Positions 54,582 to 64,000 of a stretch of DNA of 64,000 bases are shown piece by piece. A model generated the notes under the pieces. That model was not told where the DNA came from. It did no database searches and saw only the letters and a list, made by a program, of their open reading frames with translations. Where the stretch lies: contig NZ_NOLJ01000003.1 in NCBI RefSeq assembly GCF_002246015.1, forward strand, positions 446,482 through 510,481, read 5' to 3'. Within the stretch, counting starts at the first letter, position 1. Each line of letters opens with the position of its first letter. Both the position numbers and the translations under genes were made by a program. Source of the DNA: Nostoc sp. 'Peltigera membranacea cyanobiont' 210A (GTDB lineage Bacteria; Cyanobacteriota; Cyanobacteriia; Cyanobacteriales; Nostocaceae).

Positions 54582-54745
54582 TTTTTGATTTTTTAGCTTT
54601 AATTTACTATTATTTATTATTTAATTCTAACTAATTTATTAATTTTTGCCGATAATTGCCCAGAAAAAAACACACACAGCACCCATAAGTTAAGTCAGAA
54701 AATATCCAGCGACTCCCAGAAGAACAATCAAGCAAAAGTTCTACC

Positions 54746-55080
54746 CTACCGTCTGTCAGTAATCCAAGTCTCTCTCTGTTCCCCCTGAATCGACTGTACA
54801 ATTCCAAACCTTTCCTCAATTTTGCGTGGCAGAGTATGTGTCCCAAAGATGTAAACGCAATCTTCTTCTGGTTGATCTGTCAAAACACGAACTCTGGCTT
54901 CGTTATCTTGTAAACGCTCGATAAAAATAGATGCACAAATTTCAACATCTTCAGGAATCTTATATACTTCCTTTGAAAAGATGAATCTCTTCTCCAAACT
55001 ATTTGCAATTTGATCGATAATGTTTTGCTCAGGCTACGGATTTGTGAAGCAATAGACGTATGTTCGGCAGCACTTTCCAT
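54746..55080 (-). pseudogene. Frameshifted hypothetical gene
   Basis: Two overlapping minus-strand frames appear to be halves of one gene. The first starts at ATG 55080 (MESAAEHTSIASQIRSLSKT); the second continues with NIIDQIANSLEKRFIFSKEV, ICASIFIERLQDNEARVRVL and ends QGEQRETWITDRR. They are in different frames and join near 55020-55035 if one base is removed. The merged protein would be about 110 residues. I do not recognise it. An alternative is that the gene starts within the second frame at 54997. Confidence 0.45.
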
Positions 55081-55265
55081 GTTCTAGCTGCTCTAAGTCA
55101 GGGATATTTATCAACTTTATCTGACTTGCGTGATACTTCATTTTGTTAACTTTAGATAGCCTTGTAAAACTGGTAAGAGAATTCTTAGTTAGGTATTTGT
55201 ATTTTACCCGATCGCACTTATTGCCATCTTAAGATTTACAGTGCGATCGCACTTTTTCCCTTTCC

Positions 55266-56414
55266 TTACGCTCTGCGACTTAGTGGTAGAGGTCGCTGTG
55301 CTAAAACTCCTTTATAAAGTTCTTCCAGCAGACTAATATTTTTACTAAGGGTATAGCGGTCTAATACGCGCTGTCTAGCTTTTTGCCCCAGTAGCGTTGT
55401 TAACTCTGGATGGTCTTGCAACACTGGTAAGAGGGTTTTTAATTGCGATCGCGCTGTTTTGGTACTAATAACGATACCTGCGCCCTTTTCCAAGACTTCT
55501 CCATCTGCACCCACATCTGTTGCTAAACAAGCCAACCCACATGACATTCCTTCTAACAGAGATAGGGATAAACCCTCTACCAATGAAGGCAAAACAAATA
55601 CATCTGCGCCCCGCAAAATTTCGATGCGTCGGTCTTCATCAGCGACAAATCCCAACCAGATAATGCCGTATTCTGAACCAAAAAACGGCTCTAAGGAAGA
55701 CTTCAAAGGGCCGTCGCCAACAATTAGCAACTTAGTACCAGGCCCCATTGCCGACTGCTTCCAAGCGCGGAGGAGGGCTTCGACATTTTTCTCTGGCGCT
55801 ATTCTACCCTGATAGACAAACAAGCGATCGGCTTTAAATTCTGCTTTAATTTGAGAAAATCCTGGAGAATACTTAGCGGTATCAACACCATTGGGAATTA
55901 CAGCAATATTTTCTTCCCGCACGCCCATCCCTGCTAATAATTCTCGCTGAATTTGGGAAAATACAATCACGCGATCGTAGTTAACTAAAAAAGGTGCGTA
56001 GAGCTGATAAGCCAAAAGTTGTGTTCCCGATACCAGCTTTGCTCCCTTGCCAGCAAACGGTGTGTGAAAAGTGGCAACTAAGGGCAACCTCAGTTCCTCA
56101 CAGATTTCTGGTAGAAAAAAGTCTAGAGGAGATAAGGTCAAGGAAGCATGGACTACATCTGGTTTGATTTCCCGCAGTGAATCGGTTAAAACTTTGGTGG
56201 CTTTAAAAGTGGGAATCGTGTAAACCTGGGACTTGTAAATGAAAGGTAGGGAAACCTCTCGAAGATTTGGCCAATTATCAGGTTCAGAATCTTCCTGGGC
56301 GAAGTGAAGAAAGCTAACTTGATGTCCCCTATCTAGCAAGGCATTTGTAATTTCTCGACTGTAGGTAACATTGCCGCAAAAGGGTGATTTTTTTCCAATC
56401 CAGGCTATACGCAT
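55266..56414 (-). CDS. GT4 family glycosyltransferase
   Basis: A 382-residue GT-B fold enzyme starting MRIAWIGKKSPFCGNVTYSR. The donor-binding domain shows VIPNGVDTAKYSPGF, FVYQGRIAPEKNVEALLRAW, LLIVGDGPL, and the EX7E motif in PSLVEGLSLSLLEGMSCGLA. It transfers a sugar from a nucleotide-sugar, probably to a lipid or glycan. Acceptor unknown. No partner genes lie next to it; a second GT4 is at 61837. Confidence 0.92.
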   Translation of the reverse strand: MRIAWIGKKSPFCGNVTYSREITNALLDRGHQVSFLHFAQEDSEPDNWPNLREVSLPFIYKSQVYTIPTFKATKVLTDSLREIKPDVVHASLTLSPLDFFLPEICEELRLPLVATFHTPFAGKGAKLVSGTQLLAYQLYAPFLVNYDRVIVFSQIQRELLAGMGVREENIAVIPNGVDTAKYSPGFSQIKAEFKADRLFVYQGRIAPEKNVEALLRAWKQSAMGPGTKLLIVGDGPLKSSLEPFFGSEYGIIWLGFVADEDRRIEILRGADVFVLPSLVEGLSLSLLEGMSCGLACLATDVGADGEVLEKGAGIVISTKTARSQLKTLLPVLQDHPELTTLLGQKARQRVLDRYTLSKNISLLEELYKGVLAQRPLPLSRRA

Positions 56415-56771
56415 TCTTTATTTAGCTGTAAGAAAAGCGGGTTTAATGTATTACTTGTGTGTCCTTTGTGATTTTTCTTTTATCTAGCTATACTTGCTGG
56501 TTTTTTTATTTATTAAAAATTTCCAAAACTTTCTACTAGTTTAAAAAGCTTATTGTCAGCTTATTAAACCAGTGAATTGATGGCTTTATTTATTTTAGTT
56601 AGTAAGTTGTTAATTTCTGATATTTCAACAACTTATTCCGACTAATGTCAGATTCATATCCGGCAAGTATGTGATAAATTTTCACTGACCACAGTTTACC
56701 ATGAACGCAAAAGCTTTAAGTAAATATTAATTACCTCAAGGTAATGAATAATAACTCCTGTTAGCTGATAA
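56415..56771. other. Intergenic region, 357 bp
   Basis: AT-rich spacer between two minus-strand genes. It contains the upstream region of the glycosyltransferase gene and no recognisable repeat or RNA. No gene is supported. Confidence 0.5.
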
Positions 56772-58427
56772 CTACTTGTGCGAGTTATACCAGGTTAATA
56801 TACCTCCTGAAAAGACGATCGCAGCTAATCCCAAAAAAACTACCTGTAATCCCAGAAAGGTTTCTGCGACACCAGCTAATGCTAAAGGTAAGGAGAGGGC
56901 AATATTAATTACATTGTTCTGCAAGCCAAAAACTTTACCACGCATTTCTGGAGGTGTTTCTGTTTGGATGGCAGTTTGCATCGGGATTCCCACTAGCGCC
57001 CCAAAGATACCTAATAGCGTCACCAGTAACAAGACTAGCCACAGTTGAGTTGTAAATACTGATAGACCAATTAGGGATGCTGCCATACCCATACAACCGT
57101 ACAGACTTAGCTGAGTATAGGAGAAGCGTTGACCAAATTGACCGAGAATTGTTGCTCCCGCCGCAATGCCAACACCACCAGCTGCTAGCAAAAAGCCAAA
57201 CTGTGAGGCTTTCATGTTGGGAATTATTTCTGCCATCCGAACGGCTAGAACAGTTAATGCTGCAAAAACAGAAAACAAGATAATCAGTTGAAGCAAAGCA
57301 TTGCGGACGCGATGATTTGCTTTGAGATAGGCAAAACCGTCTCGTAAGTCAGAGAATACGTGAGGGAATTCTGTATCGGGGTGGTGATGTTTTTCCTTAG
57401 TTGCCAGAAAGAACAAAATTAGTCCAGCGATCGCATAACTGCCACCTACTAAAAGTTCTTTGCCCAAACTACCACTACCACCGATTTGCAGCCAAAGTCC
57501 ATCAGCGATCGCTAACAACGGTTCTCCAACGGCAAACCCAACAATCACCGATGCCATCATCGTTGTTGTGTAAAGCGAATTAGCCGAGAGTAAATGCTGT
57601 TCTTCTACGATTAAGGGAATTGCCGCCTGTTCTGCCGGGGCAAAAAACTGCGTCAAAGTCGAAACTAAAAAAGTCACACCCAGAACGATCAAAAAACCCA
57701 CTGGCAGCACTCCTATGGGTTTCCAGTCATGAGTCAACCACACCAGGAAGGGAATTGACAAAACTAGGATGCCGCGCCAAATATTCGTTGCCACCAGCAC
57801 AGCCTTTTTCGACCAGCGATCAACAAACACACCAGCAACGGAACCAAACAATACGGCTGGAATAGTAAAAGCCATCATCAAGACTGATACCCAACCACTA
57901 ATACTCTGATTGCTCCCTTGAAATTGAGTATTAATCAAGGCAATCATCAAGACTAAATAAACTTTATCTGCTAGTTGGGAGAAAACTTGACCGCCCCAAA
58001 GAGCCAAGAAATTAGGATTTTTCAATACAGGTAAAAATCCTAGCTGTTTTACATTTCCTGCAATAGCTTCTCCACCTGAACCAGACCCATCTAATTTTGG
58101 TAATTCTTTTTCTGGGATAGTGGCTACTGGCAAATTCTGTCCATTGCTAGCACCGTTACTATCTACCTCAGCAGTGGTTAATTTGTCCTCTGATTGTGTT
58201 TCTGATTGGCTTGGAAGATCAGTTTTTGGGATCTCCGCTGTCCAACTTTGATCGTTTTGAGAAACATCTTTTGGGGACATTTCTTGGCCATTTATTTGAC
58301 TAGGTGTACACTTGGGAACAGCACTCAAGTGATTCCTGACTGTAGGATCTGATACCCTATTCTGTTTTTTGGCGAGGCTTGGTGACAAAGGCAGGATTTT
58401 CTTATCCAAATCAGAGGGTTGCATCAT
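56772..58427 (-). CDS. MFS transporter with long N-terminal extension
   Basis: About 551 residues if started at ATG 58427. Residues 1-130 are hydrophilic and Ser/Gln/Asp-rich; then come 10-12 membrane helices ([40 protein letters not shown] as the loop 2-3 motif) as in MFS_3 exporters of the EntS type. The start overlaps the recO stop by 17 bp, so the two are translationally linked. Substrate unknown. The disordered N-terminal tail is unusual for an MFS protein. Confidence 0.88.
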   Translation of the reverse strand: MMQPSDLDKKILPLSPSLAKKQNRVSDPTVRNHLSAVPKCTPSQINGQEMSPKDVSQNDQSWTAEIPKTDLPSQSETQSEDKLTTAEVDSNGASNGQNLPVATIPEKELPKLDGSGSGGEAIAGNVKQLGFLPVLKNPNFLALWGGQVFSQLADKVYLVLMIALINTQFQGSNQSISGWVSVLMMAFTIPAVLFGSVAGVFVDRWSKKAVLVATNIWRGILVLSIPFLVWLTHDWKPIGVLPVGFLIVLGVTFLVSTLTQFFAPAEQAAIPLIVEEQHLLSANSLYTTTMMASVIVGFAVGEPLLAIADGLWLQIGGSGSLGKELLVGGSYAIAGLILFFLATKEKHHHPDTEFPHVFSDLRDGFAYLKANHRVRNALLQLIILFSVFAALTVLAVRMAEIIPNMKASQFGFLLAAGGVGIAAGATILGQFGQRFSYTQLSLYGCMGMAASLIGLSVFTTQLWLVLLLVTLLGIFGALVGIPMQTAIQTETPPEMRGKVFGLQNNVINIALSLPLALAGVAETFLGLQVVFLGLAAIVFSGGILTWYNSHK

Positions 58428-59358
58428 GGTTGGCAGCAAAATAAGAGTCGATCAAGGTAGCAGAGCGAATAGGGCGACCTAATTGATACTGAGCATACTG
58501 GCGCAAAATCTGCTCAACAGATAACCAGTTATGATCTCTAGCACCATCAATTTGCATTATCTCTGGTTGTGACAGGTGTTGAAGCAAAGTCAGTTCCATA
58601 GCACCCAAACGACTAGAAATTACAGGTATTTCTTGCCGATGCACAACAACTGTTTGGGTATTGGGGAGCCAGTGCGTTGCGGAGGTTCCCTCCGTTGAAG
58701 CAACTGGCGTCATGGAGGATGGGACATTGGGCATGGGGTATTGGTTATTAATCTCCCTCTGCCCTTCTTTTCGTAAACGTTCCCTAGCTTCTAAGGAAAC
58801 CGTTCCACCCGCAGGGATACTAAATCCTACCTGCCAGTTGGGGTCTGTAAAGTCTGGTTTGAGGGGGTGCTGAGATAGGCAACAGATTTGCACTTGCGGT
58901 GTCAGTCCTGCTAAGGCTAAAAGGTGAAATACACCATGAGCCAGATGAGCTAAAACACCAGATGGATTTGCACTAGACACCGCCTCTAAGCGATGGAGAT
59001 GTTCATTGAACAAATCATAAAGTTCTTCTTGGGGTTGTTCGCTCAAAGCTTCACACAGAACTATTTCTGCTAAATATTGACTGGCAGCCAGTTTTCCCAA
59101 ATCTTTAGCTAAACCAGGATAAGTTTTTAAAGTCTGTGCTTGAGTAATTTTATCAAGCGATCGCCCTTTGGCAATCAATAGTTCATTCACAACGAACATC
59201 CCACTCCTACCGCCCAGGCTGGAGTTGTGCTTACGTGCCCCTGGAGCCACGGCTCGAATCAAACCGAATTCTCGTGTCAAAATCGTCACTATTTTATCCG
59301 ATTCTCCTAGCGCCTGGGTTTTAAGATTAATACCAGTTGCTTTGTAGGTTCTACTCAT
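58411..59358 (-). CDS. recO: DNA repair protein RecO with repeat-derived insert
   Basis: A 315-residue RecO protein, longer than most. N-terminal OB fold: [41 protein letters not shown] Cys pair ([13 protein letters not shown]) lies where zinc-binding forms have four. Residues about 203-237 ([20 protein letters not shown] and on) are low-complexity, coded by a dispersed 41-bp hairpin repeat and ggcattgggcatgg-type units. RecO loads RecA with RecR on gapped DNA. The insert is in frame and lies in the C-terminal helical domain. Confidence 0.93.
   Translation of the reverse strand: MSRTYKATGINLKTQALGESDKIVTILTREFGLIRAVAPGARKHNSSLGGRSGMFVVNELLIAKGRSLDKITQAQTLKTYPGLAKDLGKLAASQYLAEIVLCEALSEQPQEELYDLFNEHLHRLEAVSSANPSGVLAHLAHGVFHLLALAGLTPQVQICCLSQHPLKPDFTDPNWQVGFSIPAGGTVSLEARERLRKEGQREINNQYPMPNVPSSMTPVASTEGTSATHWLPNTQTVVVHRQEIPVISSRLGAMELTLLQHLSQPEIMQIDGARDHNWLSVEQILRQYAQYQLGRPIRSATLIDSYFAANHDATL
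58650..58750. repeat. Dispersed repeat inserted in recO
   Basis: The core at 58668-58708 is a 41-bp palindrome (gccagt ... actggc, ttgc/gcaa, ggagg-ttc-cctcc). It has the same length and ends as the module at 25241-25281 between rplC and rplD. The flanks are tgggtattggggagc and gggcatggggtattgg, units usual in spacers. Confidence 0.75.
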
Positions 59359-59434
59359 TAGTCATTAGTAGTTATTAGCCATTAGTAATTAGTCATTGGT
59401 CATTAGCTTAGGACAAATGACAAAGGACAAATGA
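59359..59434. repeat. STRR arrays in recO-deoC spacer
   Basis: TAGTCATTAGTAGTTATTAG copies, then ACAAATGACAAAGG copies. They end in the deoC stop region. Confidence 0.8.
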
Positions 59435-60115
59435 CTATTCACCCTTCCCCAGATTATCGCGCTGACGGATCAAATCCATACCGCGAGATGTGCCTAATCT
59501 AGTAGCACCCGCTACGATTAAGTCTAGAGCTTGATTGATAGTCTGGATACCACCTGAAGCCTTAATTCCTACCCTTTCTTTTGCCAATTCCTGCAAAAGT
59601 CGTACATCTGCCACTGTGGCACCACCATTCCAACCTGTACTAGTTTTTAAGAATGCTGCTCCCGCCTCCATAGCGATTTCAGCAGCTATTTTTTTCTCTG
59701 CATCTGTCAACAGGTTAGTTTCCAAAATCACCTTGACCGTTTGCCCAGTCTCTTCACAAATTTCGGCAATCTCCCGGTGGACTTCTTCAGTTTTGCCAGC
59801 TTTCAACCAGCCCAAGTTCATGACTACATCCAACTCAGTTGCCCCACTATCCGCCGCTTCTTGAGCTTCATACAGTTTCACGGCTGAAGTCGTTGCACCA
59901 GAAGGAAAACCAATCACCGTACAGACTTTAGGGTTTTTACCGTGGAGGAGTTCTACTGCTTGCTTAACATTAGCGGGGAACAGACAAACCGCCGCAAAGT
60001 TGAATCTGTATGCTTCTTCACACCATTGCTCAACCTGCTCTGGAGTAGCTGTCGGTATTAACAGGGAGTGATCGATAAATGGCGCAATATCAATGTCTGG
60101 ATAGTCTGCTGCCAT
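59435..60115 (-). CDS. deoC: Deoxyribose-phosphate aldolase
   Basis: A 226-residue class I aldolase that splits 2-deoxyribose-5-phosphate into glyceraldehyde-3-phosphate and acetaldehyde. Schiff-base Lys 157 is in [10 protein letters not shown]; Asp 96 in TELDVVMN and the second Lys in VGIKASGGI complete the site. Length and start normal. It lies upstream of recO on the same strand, a pairing common in cyanobacteria. Confidence 0.96.
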   Translation of the reverse strand: MAADYPDIDIAPFIDHSLLIPTATPEQVEQWCEEAYRFNFAAVCLFPANVKQAVELLHGKNPKVCTVIGFPSGATTSAVKLYEAQEAADSGATELDVVMNLGWLKAGKTEEVHREIAEICEETGQTVKVILETNLLTDAEKKIAAEIAMEAGAAFLKTSTGWNGGATVADVRLLQELAKERVGIKASGGIQTINQALDLIVAGATRLGTSRGMDLIRQRDNLGKGE

Positions 60116-60283
60116 CGTGTCTTCTGCCAGTGATTGATTATTAATTTATAAAAAATTAAAGCATTTCTTATATATATATTAAACCACATTTATTACGAGT
60201 TTATCCTGAAAACAAGCTGCTGACTTGTCTGAAATTTTGGCTTTACAGATAACCCGGAATTACTGTAAGTATTTAAGTTAACG

Positions 60284-61462
60284 TTAAGTGGTAGTAAGGT
60301 TAGCAGTATTAACAGTGTTTTTCACAGCAGTTCCTAAGAAGTTAATAATAGTTTGAGCTAACGCCTTCGATGCCAAATATGGGACGCCATTACCAATCGT
60401 TTTAAACATATTCGTAAGTGATATGTTTTCTGGAAGTACAAAATTTGTAGGCAAAGATTGGATAGCTAAAGCTTCTGCTACAGAAATCCGCCGGATTTTG
60501 TAAGGATGTAAATGTACTTCATTGTTTCCATAGCAAGCTGTTGGAGAGTAACGCCATCTATGTAGACGTTTGAAAGACTTCCTGGAATTATCTCCTTCCT
60601 GAACAGCAGCAAATTTAGTGATCCCTGCCCTTGGTTGAAAATAGTGTTCAGTATTAGGATGCTTCAGAACGTTATTTTTTCTAAACCAGTATTCAACTGT
60701 CAGTTCTTCAGGTATGCCATCAGGACAAGGTATTAGAGAATTTTCTTGGAATGGATCACACTTACACCAGGGGTAAGCAAAAACTTTTTCTGGAGGATGT
60801 AAAATGTAATTATTCCAAGGAAAATATCCCTCAGGTAGTAACTTTTCACTACCTATTTTTATTCCGATATCGTGAAGAAAATTATTTTTAAAACCAATTA
60901 AAATAATTCTTTCTCTATCCTGAGGTACACCATATTCAATAGCATTGATTAACCGCTCTGTTAATATATAGCCTGTTTCCTGTAATTGTTGTTTGAGCGA
61001 TTCAAAAAATAAACGGTGTTTTGTTGTCTTCCATAAACCCTTAACGTTCTCAAATAAAAAGAAATCTGGAAGATTGCGGCAAATTAATTCAACATAAGAA
61101 GCAGAAAGCTTACCATTCTCTCCCAAACCTCCTCTATTTTTTCCACCAATAGAAAAATCAGGACAGGGAGGCCCGCCGATGAAACCAATTATATTATGAG
61201 ATTTGCGGCAGTTTTTGACTAATTCTTGAAGGCGTTGCGCTTCTTTTCCGGCAATAAGATTTGTTACATCGGCGGCTTCACCGTGATGATATCCATATTC
61301 AGGCGATCGCATTTTCAGAACTTCTCGTGAATGGCGATAGGCGGCGATGAATGGGGCGAAGATTTCATTGACATAAACAATATTGAAACCGCTGGTTTCA
61401 AAACCTAAATCTAGAAAACCTGAGCCAGCAAAAAAAGAGAAAATACAAGGGCGATCGCTCAT
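60284..61462 (-). CDS. C5-cytosine DNA methyltransferase, no restriction partner
   Basis: A 392-residue enzyme. Motif I FSFFAGSGFLDLGFE, motif IV GGPPCPDFSIGG with catalytic Cys 100 (PCP in place of the usual PCQ), motif VI FENVKG (Glu 138), motif VIII QDRERIILIG, motif X IGNGVPYLASKALA. The variable region between VIII and IX sets the target site, which cannot be read by eye. No endonuclease gene is adjacent, so it may be an orphan methyltransferase for gene regulation or protection. The flanks are AT-rich. Confidence 0.9.
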   Translation of the reverse strand: MSDRPCIFSFFAGSGFLDLGFETSGFNIVYVNEIFAPFIAAYRHSREVLKMRSPEYGYHHGEAADVTNLIAGKEAQRLQELVKNCRKSHNIIGFIGGPPCPDFSIGGKNRGGLGENGKLSASYVELICRNLPDFFLFENVKGLWKTTKHRLFFESLKQQLQETGYILTERLINAIEYGVPQDRERIILIGFKNNFLHDIGIKIGSEKLLPEGYFPWNNYILHPPEKVFAYPWCKCDPFQENSLIPCPDGIPEELTVEYWFRKNNVLKHPNTEHYFQPRAGITKFAAVQEGDNSRKSFKRLHRWRYSPTACYGNNEVHLHPYKIRRISVAEALAIQSLPTNFVLPENISLTNMFKTIGNGVPYLASKALAQTIINFLGTAVKNTVNTANLTTT

Positions 61463-61836
61463 TGAATTACTAGTACGATCAAAAAATCTTATTAATATTG
61501 AGATTCTATGAAAATGGGTTATGTGCGTAACTTATAGAGAGAGTTAATACTAACTATCCCAATTTGGTTTTAAGAGTTGGTAAAACCTAATATACTTAGG
61601 ACTTCTACGTAGGTACCAATCAAAAAATAACAATTGAAAAACTGTTTAAATAGTAAAAAAAATTTATAGTTTCCCTAAGTATTACATCTCAAAGTTTACT
61701 CAATCTTTAAGGAAAATACCTGACAGAAAAACAGTCTGGAGTCACAATTAGATATAGGGTTTTCCAAGCCCAAATGATATTTCAGACAAATATTTGTCAC
61801 TAAATAAAAAACCGGGGTACTTCGGACTAAATTTTT
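61463..61836. other. Divergent intergenic region, 374 bp
   Basis: AT-rich spacer between the methyltransferase and the glycosyltransferase, which are transcribed away from each other. It should carry both promoters. I see no clear repeat or RNA. Confidence 0.5.
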
Positions 61837-63111
61837 ATGCGGATTTTAATTTACTCCTACAACTACTATCCAGAACCGATTGGTATTGCCCCACTAATGA
61901 CTGAATTAGCAGAGGGACTAGTGAAACGTGGGCATGAAGTGCGTGTAGTCACCGCTATGCCCAATTACCCTGAGCGGCAAATTTACCAGGAATATCGGGG
62001 TAAATGGTATGTCAACGAATACAAAAATGGCGTTCAAATTCAACGCAGTTACGTTTGGATTCGTCCACAACCCAACCTATTAGATCGGGTGTTACTAGAT
62101 GCTAGTTTCGTCGTCACTAGTTTTGTACCCGCCCTCATCGGTTGGCGCCCAGATGTGATTCTCTCAACATCGCCATCCTTGCCAAGCTGTGTACCAGTTG
62201 CTCTTTTAGGATGGTTACGTGCTTGTCCTGTGATTTTAAATCTACAAGATATATTACCAGAAGCAGCCGTCCATGTCGGTCTACTGAAAAATAAATTACT
62301 TATCCGGGTGTTTACATTATTGGAAAAATTTGCCTATAGTAGTGCCAGTAAAATTAGCGTCATCGCCGATGGGTTTGTGGACAATTTGCGAGCTAAGGGC
62401 GTAGAAGCTGAGAAAATTGTGCAAATTCCCAACTGGGTTGATGTAAATTTTATCCGCCCTTTGCCTAAAGAGGATAACCCTTTCCGCGCAGCACATAATC
62501 TGAATGGCAAATTTGTAGTACTGTATTCTGGTAACATTGCCCTAACCCAAGGCTTAGAAAGCGTCGTCAAAGCTGCTTCTGTATTGCGCCATATCCCAAA
62601 TATTGTCTTTGTCATCGTTGGAGAAGCAAAAGGTTTACAGCGATTGCAACAGGAATGTCTAGACTGCGGCGCAGATAATGTGTTGTTACTGCCATTTCAA
62701 CCCCGCAAAGATTTACCACAGATGTTAGCAGCTGCGGATGTTGGTTTAGTGGTGCAAAAGAAAAATGTTGTATCCTTCAATATGCCGTCAAAAATTCAAG
62801 TGCTACTTGCTAGTGGAGGGGCCTTAGTTGCCTCTGTCCCCGACAATGGTACGGCAGCAAGAGCCATTAGGCAAAGTGGCGGCGGAGTTATCGTTCCTCC
62901 AGAAGATCCCCAAGCTTTAGCGATGGCAATTTTAGATTTGTACCAAAACCCCGAAAAAGTCAAAACTCTGGGTTACAAAAGTCGCCAATATGCCGTTGAG
63001 CAATATGCTTTTGAGCAAGCTTTAAATCAGTATGAGTCCTTATGTTACTCATTGACAGCAGAACGTAGAGCAATTCAGTCTAGAGGCATAGTTACGAAAC
63101 AAGAAGTTTAA
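61837..63111 (+). CDS. GT4 glycosyltransferase, WcaI-like
   Basis: A 424-residue GT-B enzyme starting MRILIYSYNYYPEPIGIAPL, the usual start of WcaI-type proteins used in exopolysaccharide or colanic-acid-like synthesis. Further marks: VVTAMPNYPERQIYQEYRGK, ILNLQDILPEAAVHVGLLKN, IPNWVDVNFIRPLP, and the donor site FVVLYSGNIALTQGLESVVK. No other polysaccharide gene is adjacent. The acceptor is unknown. Confidence 0.92.
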   Translation: MRILIYSYNYYPEPIGIAPLMTELAEGLVKRGHEVRVVTAMPNYPERQIYQEYRGKWYVNEYKNGVQIQRSYVWIRPQPNLLDRVLLDASFVVTSFVPALIGWRPDVILSTSPSLPSCVPVALLGWLRACPVILNLQDILPEAAVHVGLLKNKLLIRVFTLLEKFAYSSASKISVIADGFVDNLRAKGVEAEKIVQIPNWVDVNFIRPLPKEDNPFRAAHNLNGKFVVLYSGNIALTQGLESVVKAASVLRHIPNIVFVIVGEAKGLQRLQQECLDCGADNVLLLPFQPRKDLPQMLAAADVGLVVQKKNVVSFNMPSKIQVLLASGGALVASVPDNGTAARAIRQSGGGVIVPPEDPQALAMAILDLYQNPEKVKTLGYKSRQYAVEQYAFEQALNQYESLCYSLTAERRAIQSRGIVTKQEV

Positions 63112-63721
63112 TCTTTACTGCAAAGTTATGTTACATGTGTAGAGATTACAATTATGCCCTCATGTCTAAATATTATGAGATTTTGAGGGTAGCTAATTTT
63201 ACTATTAAAAATATAGCGATAGACAAGCAGGTTGTCAGGTGGATTGTTGAACTAAAAATCTCACGGCTTCACTTCATTCCATCCGTGGGTTATTACTGAT
63301 AAAGTATGTATAAATATTGACTTTATGCGTATACAATAAAGCGCACTTTTGCTAGACCAGTTATTAGTATGCTGTGTTGTATCATAATTTTTGGTAGAGA
63401 GTATAAAGCGTAGATGTATAGTTACCTCCGAATTACTAGCTTTAGATTACATATTATGCTGTTTGATGAATCTGCGATTATTTTCGCTGTTAATTCCTGC
63501 TGGAAAGCTATTGGTTGATTTATCGCTGCACAATAACCATCAGCAATCAGCTGTTGCGGATATCGAAATCTAAACAGCTAATTATCAAACTAATCCCATA
63601 GACACCTGTTTTTTTGTTAGTATTCAAAAAAACCTATTGACACATTTGTCAGATCAATTGTTCGTTGTTTGTAAGTAAATGTCAACAATTGTTTCAAAAG
63701 GAAGAAAGCACCTGAGGTTTA
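63112..63721. other. Intergenic region, 610 bp
   Basis: AT-rich and mostly featureless. At 63259-63287 a hairpin (cacgg ... ccgtg around cttcacttcattccat) resembles the end hairpins of IS200/IS605-type elements, but no transposase is present. A 60-codon frame at 63391 shows no protein-like features. The last 100 bp are the rsfS leader. Confidence 0.5.
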
Positions 63722-64000
63722 ATGACTGATTATTTCCAAGGAAATTTCCCATTGCAATCTGTCCCACTGACGAAGAGTGCGGTAATAAGCCACGGCCAAA
63801 CCGAAGAGGCGAGCGAAAAATTAGCTGCAACGATCGCTGTTGCAGCCTCAGACCGCAAAGCAGGTGAGATTTTATTGCTCAAAGTAGCAGAGGTATCTTA
63901 CCTGGCTGATTACTTTGTGATGATGACTGGCTATTCTAGGGCACAGGTCAGGGCGATCGCTCAAGCAATTGAAGGAAAAGTCGAAACTGAGTTGCAACGC
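63722..64000 (+). CDS. rsfS: Ribosome silencing factor, 5' part
   Basis: The frame opens at ATG 63722 ([20 protein letters not shown]) and runs off the window end after 93 codons. The core [24 protein letters not shown] region ([20 protein letters not shown] here), [20 protein letters not shown] and [11 protein letters not shown] is that of RsfS/Iojap, which binds L14 and blocks subunit joining in starved cells. The first 28 residues are an extension seen in cyanobacterial forms. Confidence 0.93.
   Translation, partial: MTDYFQGNFPLQSVPLTKSAVISHGQTEEASEKLAATIAVAASDRKAGEILLLKVAEVSYLADYFVMMTGYSRAQVRAIAQAIEGKVETELQR

Noticed and set aside
54631..54846. 71-aa minus-strand frame
   Set aside because: It overlaps the end of the frameshifted gene in another frame and has a Cys/aromatic-rich end typical of chance translation.
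63391..63573. 60-aa frame in the last spacer
   Set aside because: No ribosome site and no protein-like composition; AT-rich chance frame.

Overview
The window looks like chromosomal DNA of a filamentous, Nostoc-like cyanobacterium. It has very many HIP1-type GCGATCGC octamers, heptanucleotide short repeats (GTCATTA/ACAAATG, AACTCCT) in the spacers, a cyanobacterial ribosomal-protein superoperon without rpsJ, rpsN or rpmD, ndhN next to rplC, a CpcS-type phycobilin lyase, and a PEP-CTERM exported protein. This placement is inferred from sequence features only; no search was run.

Layout. 1-5.6 kb: the 3' end of a CheA-like hybrid kinase, then an NACHT-type NTPase with HEAT-like repeats whose N-terminal module is cut off by one in-frame TGA, a 63-bp minisatellite, and an antitoxin next to a dead RelE-like toxin. 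5.6-16.5 kb: mixed accessory and housekeeping genes (Uma2 nuclease, PEP-CTERM protein, DUF427, a tandem pair of secreted proteins with one copy decayed, a DUF89 phosphatase, a PIN toxin-antitoxin pair, a metallophosphoesterase, yebC, a tiny His-rich secreted peptide, an RRM protein, a bilin lyase) with several MITE-like elements. 17.0-22.0 kb: an RND efflux pair. 22.3-23.5 kb: a GNAT acetyltransferase and ndhN. 23.9-42.7 kb: a long hairpin-rich leader and then rplC-D-W-B, rpsS, rplV, rpsC, rplP, rpmC, rpsQ, rplN-X-E, rpsH, rplF-R, rpsE, rplO, secY, adk, infA, rpmJ, rpsM-K, rpoA, rplQ, truA, rplM, rpsI, rpmE and prfA.

42.7-49.3 kb is an AT-rich accessory island between prfA and an ABC-F gene. 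Its centre is a two-gene minus-strand unit: a dynamin-like P-loop GTPase (659 aa) followed by an HsdR_N-like PD-(D/E)XK nuclease (242 aa). I regard this pair as the best candidate for an undescribed, possibly anti-phage, system. 49.3-54.1 kb returns to housekeeping genes (ABC-F ATPase, gpmI, secG) plus an exported metallopeptidase. 54.1-64 kb holds a DUF29 gene, a frameshifted gene, two GT4 glycosyltransferases, an MFS transporter, recO, deoC, an orphan C5 DNA methyltransferase and the start of rsfS.

Two themes run through the window. Dispersed repeats are heavily embedded in essential genes: paired heptamer arrays sit in about a dozen ribosomal-protein junctions, and repeat modules have entered the recO and RND pump reading frames without breaking them. 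Gene decay is visible at single-base resolution in several accessory genes (NACHT leader module, RelE-like toxin, secreted-protein paralogue, gene at 54.7-55.1 kb).
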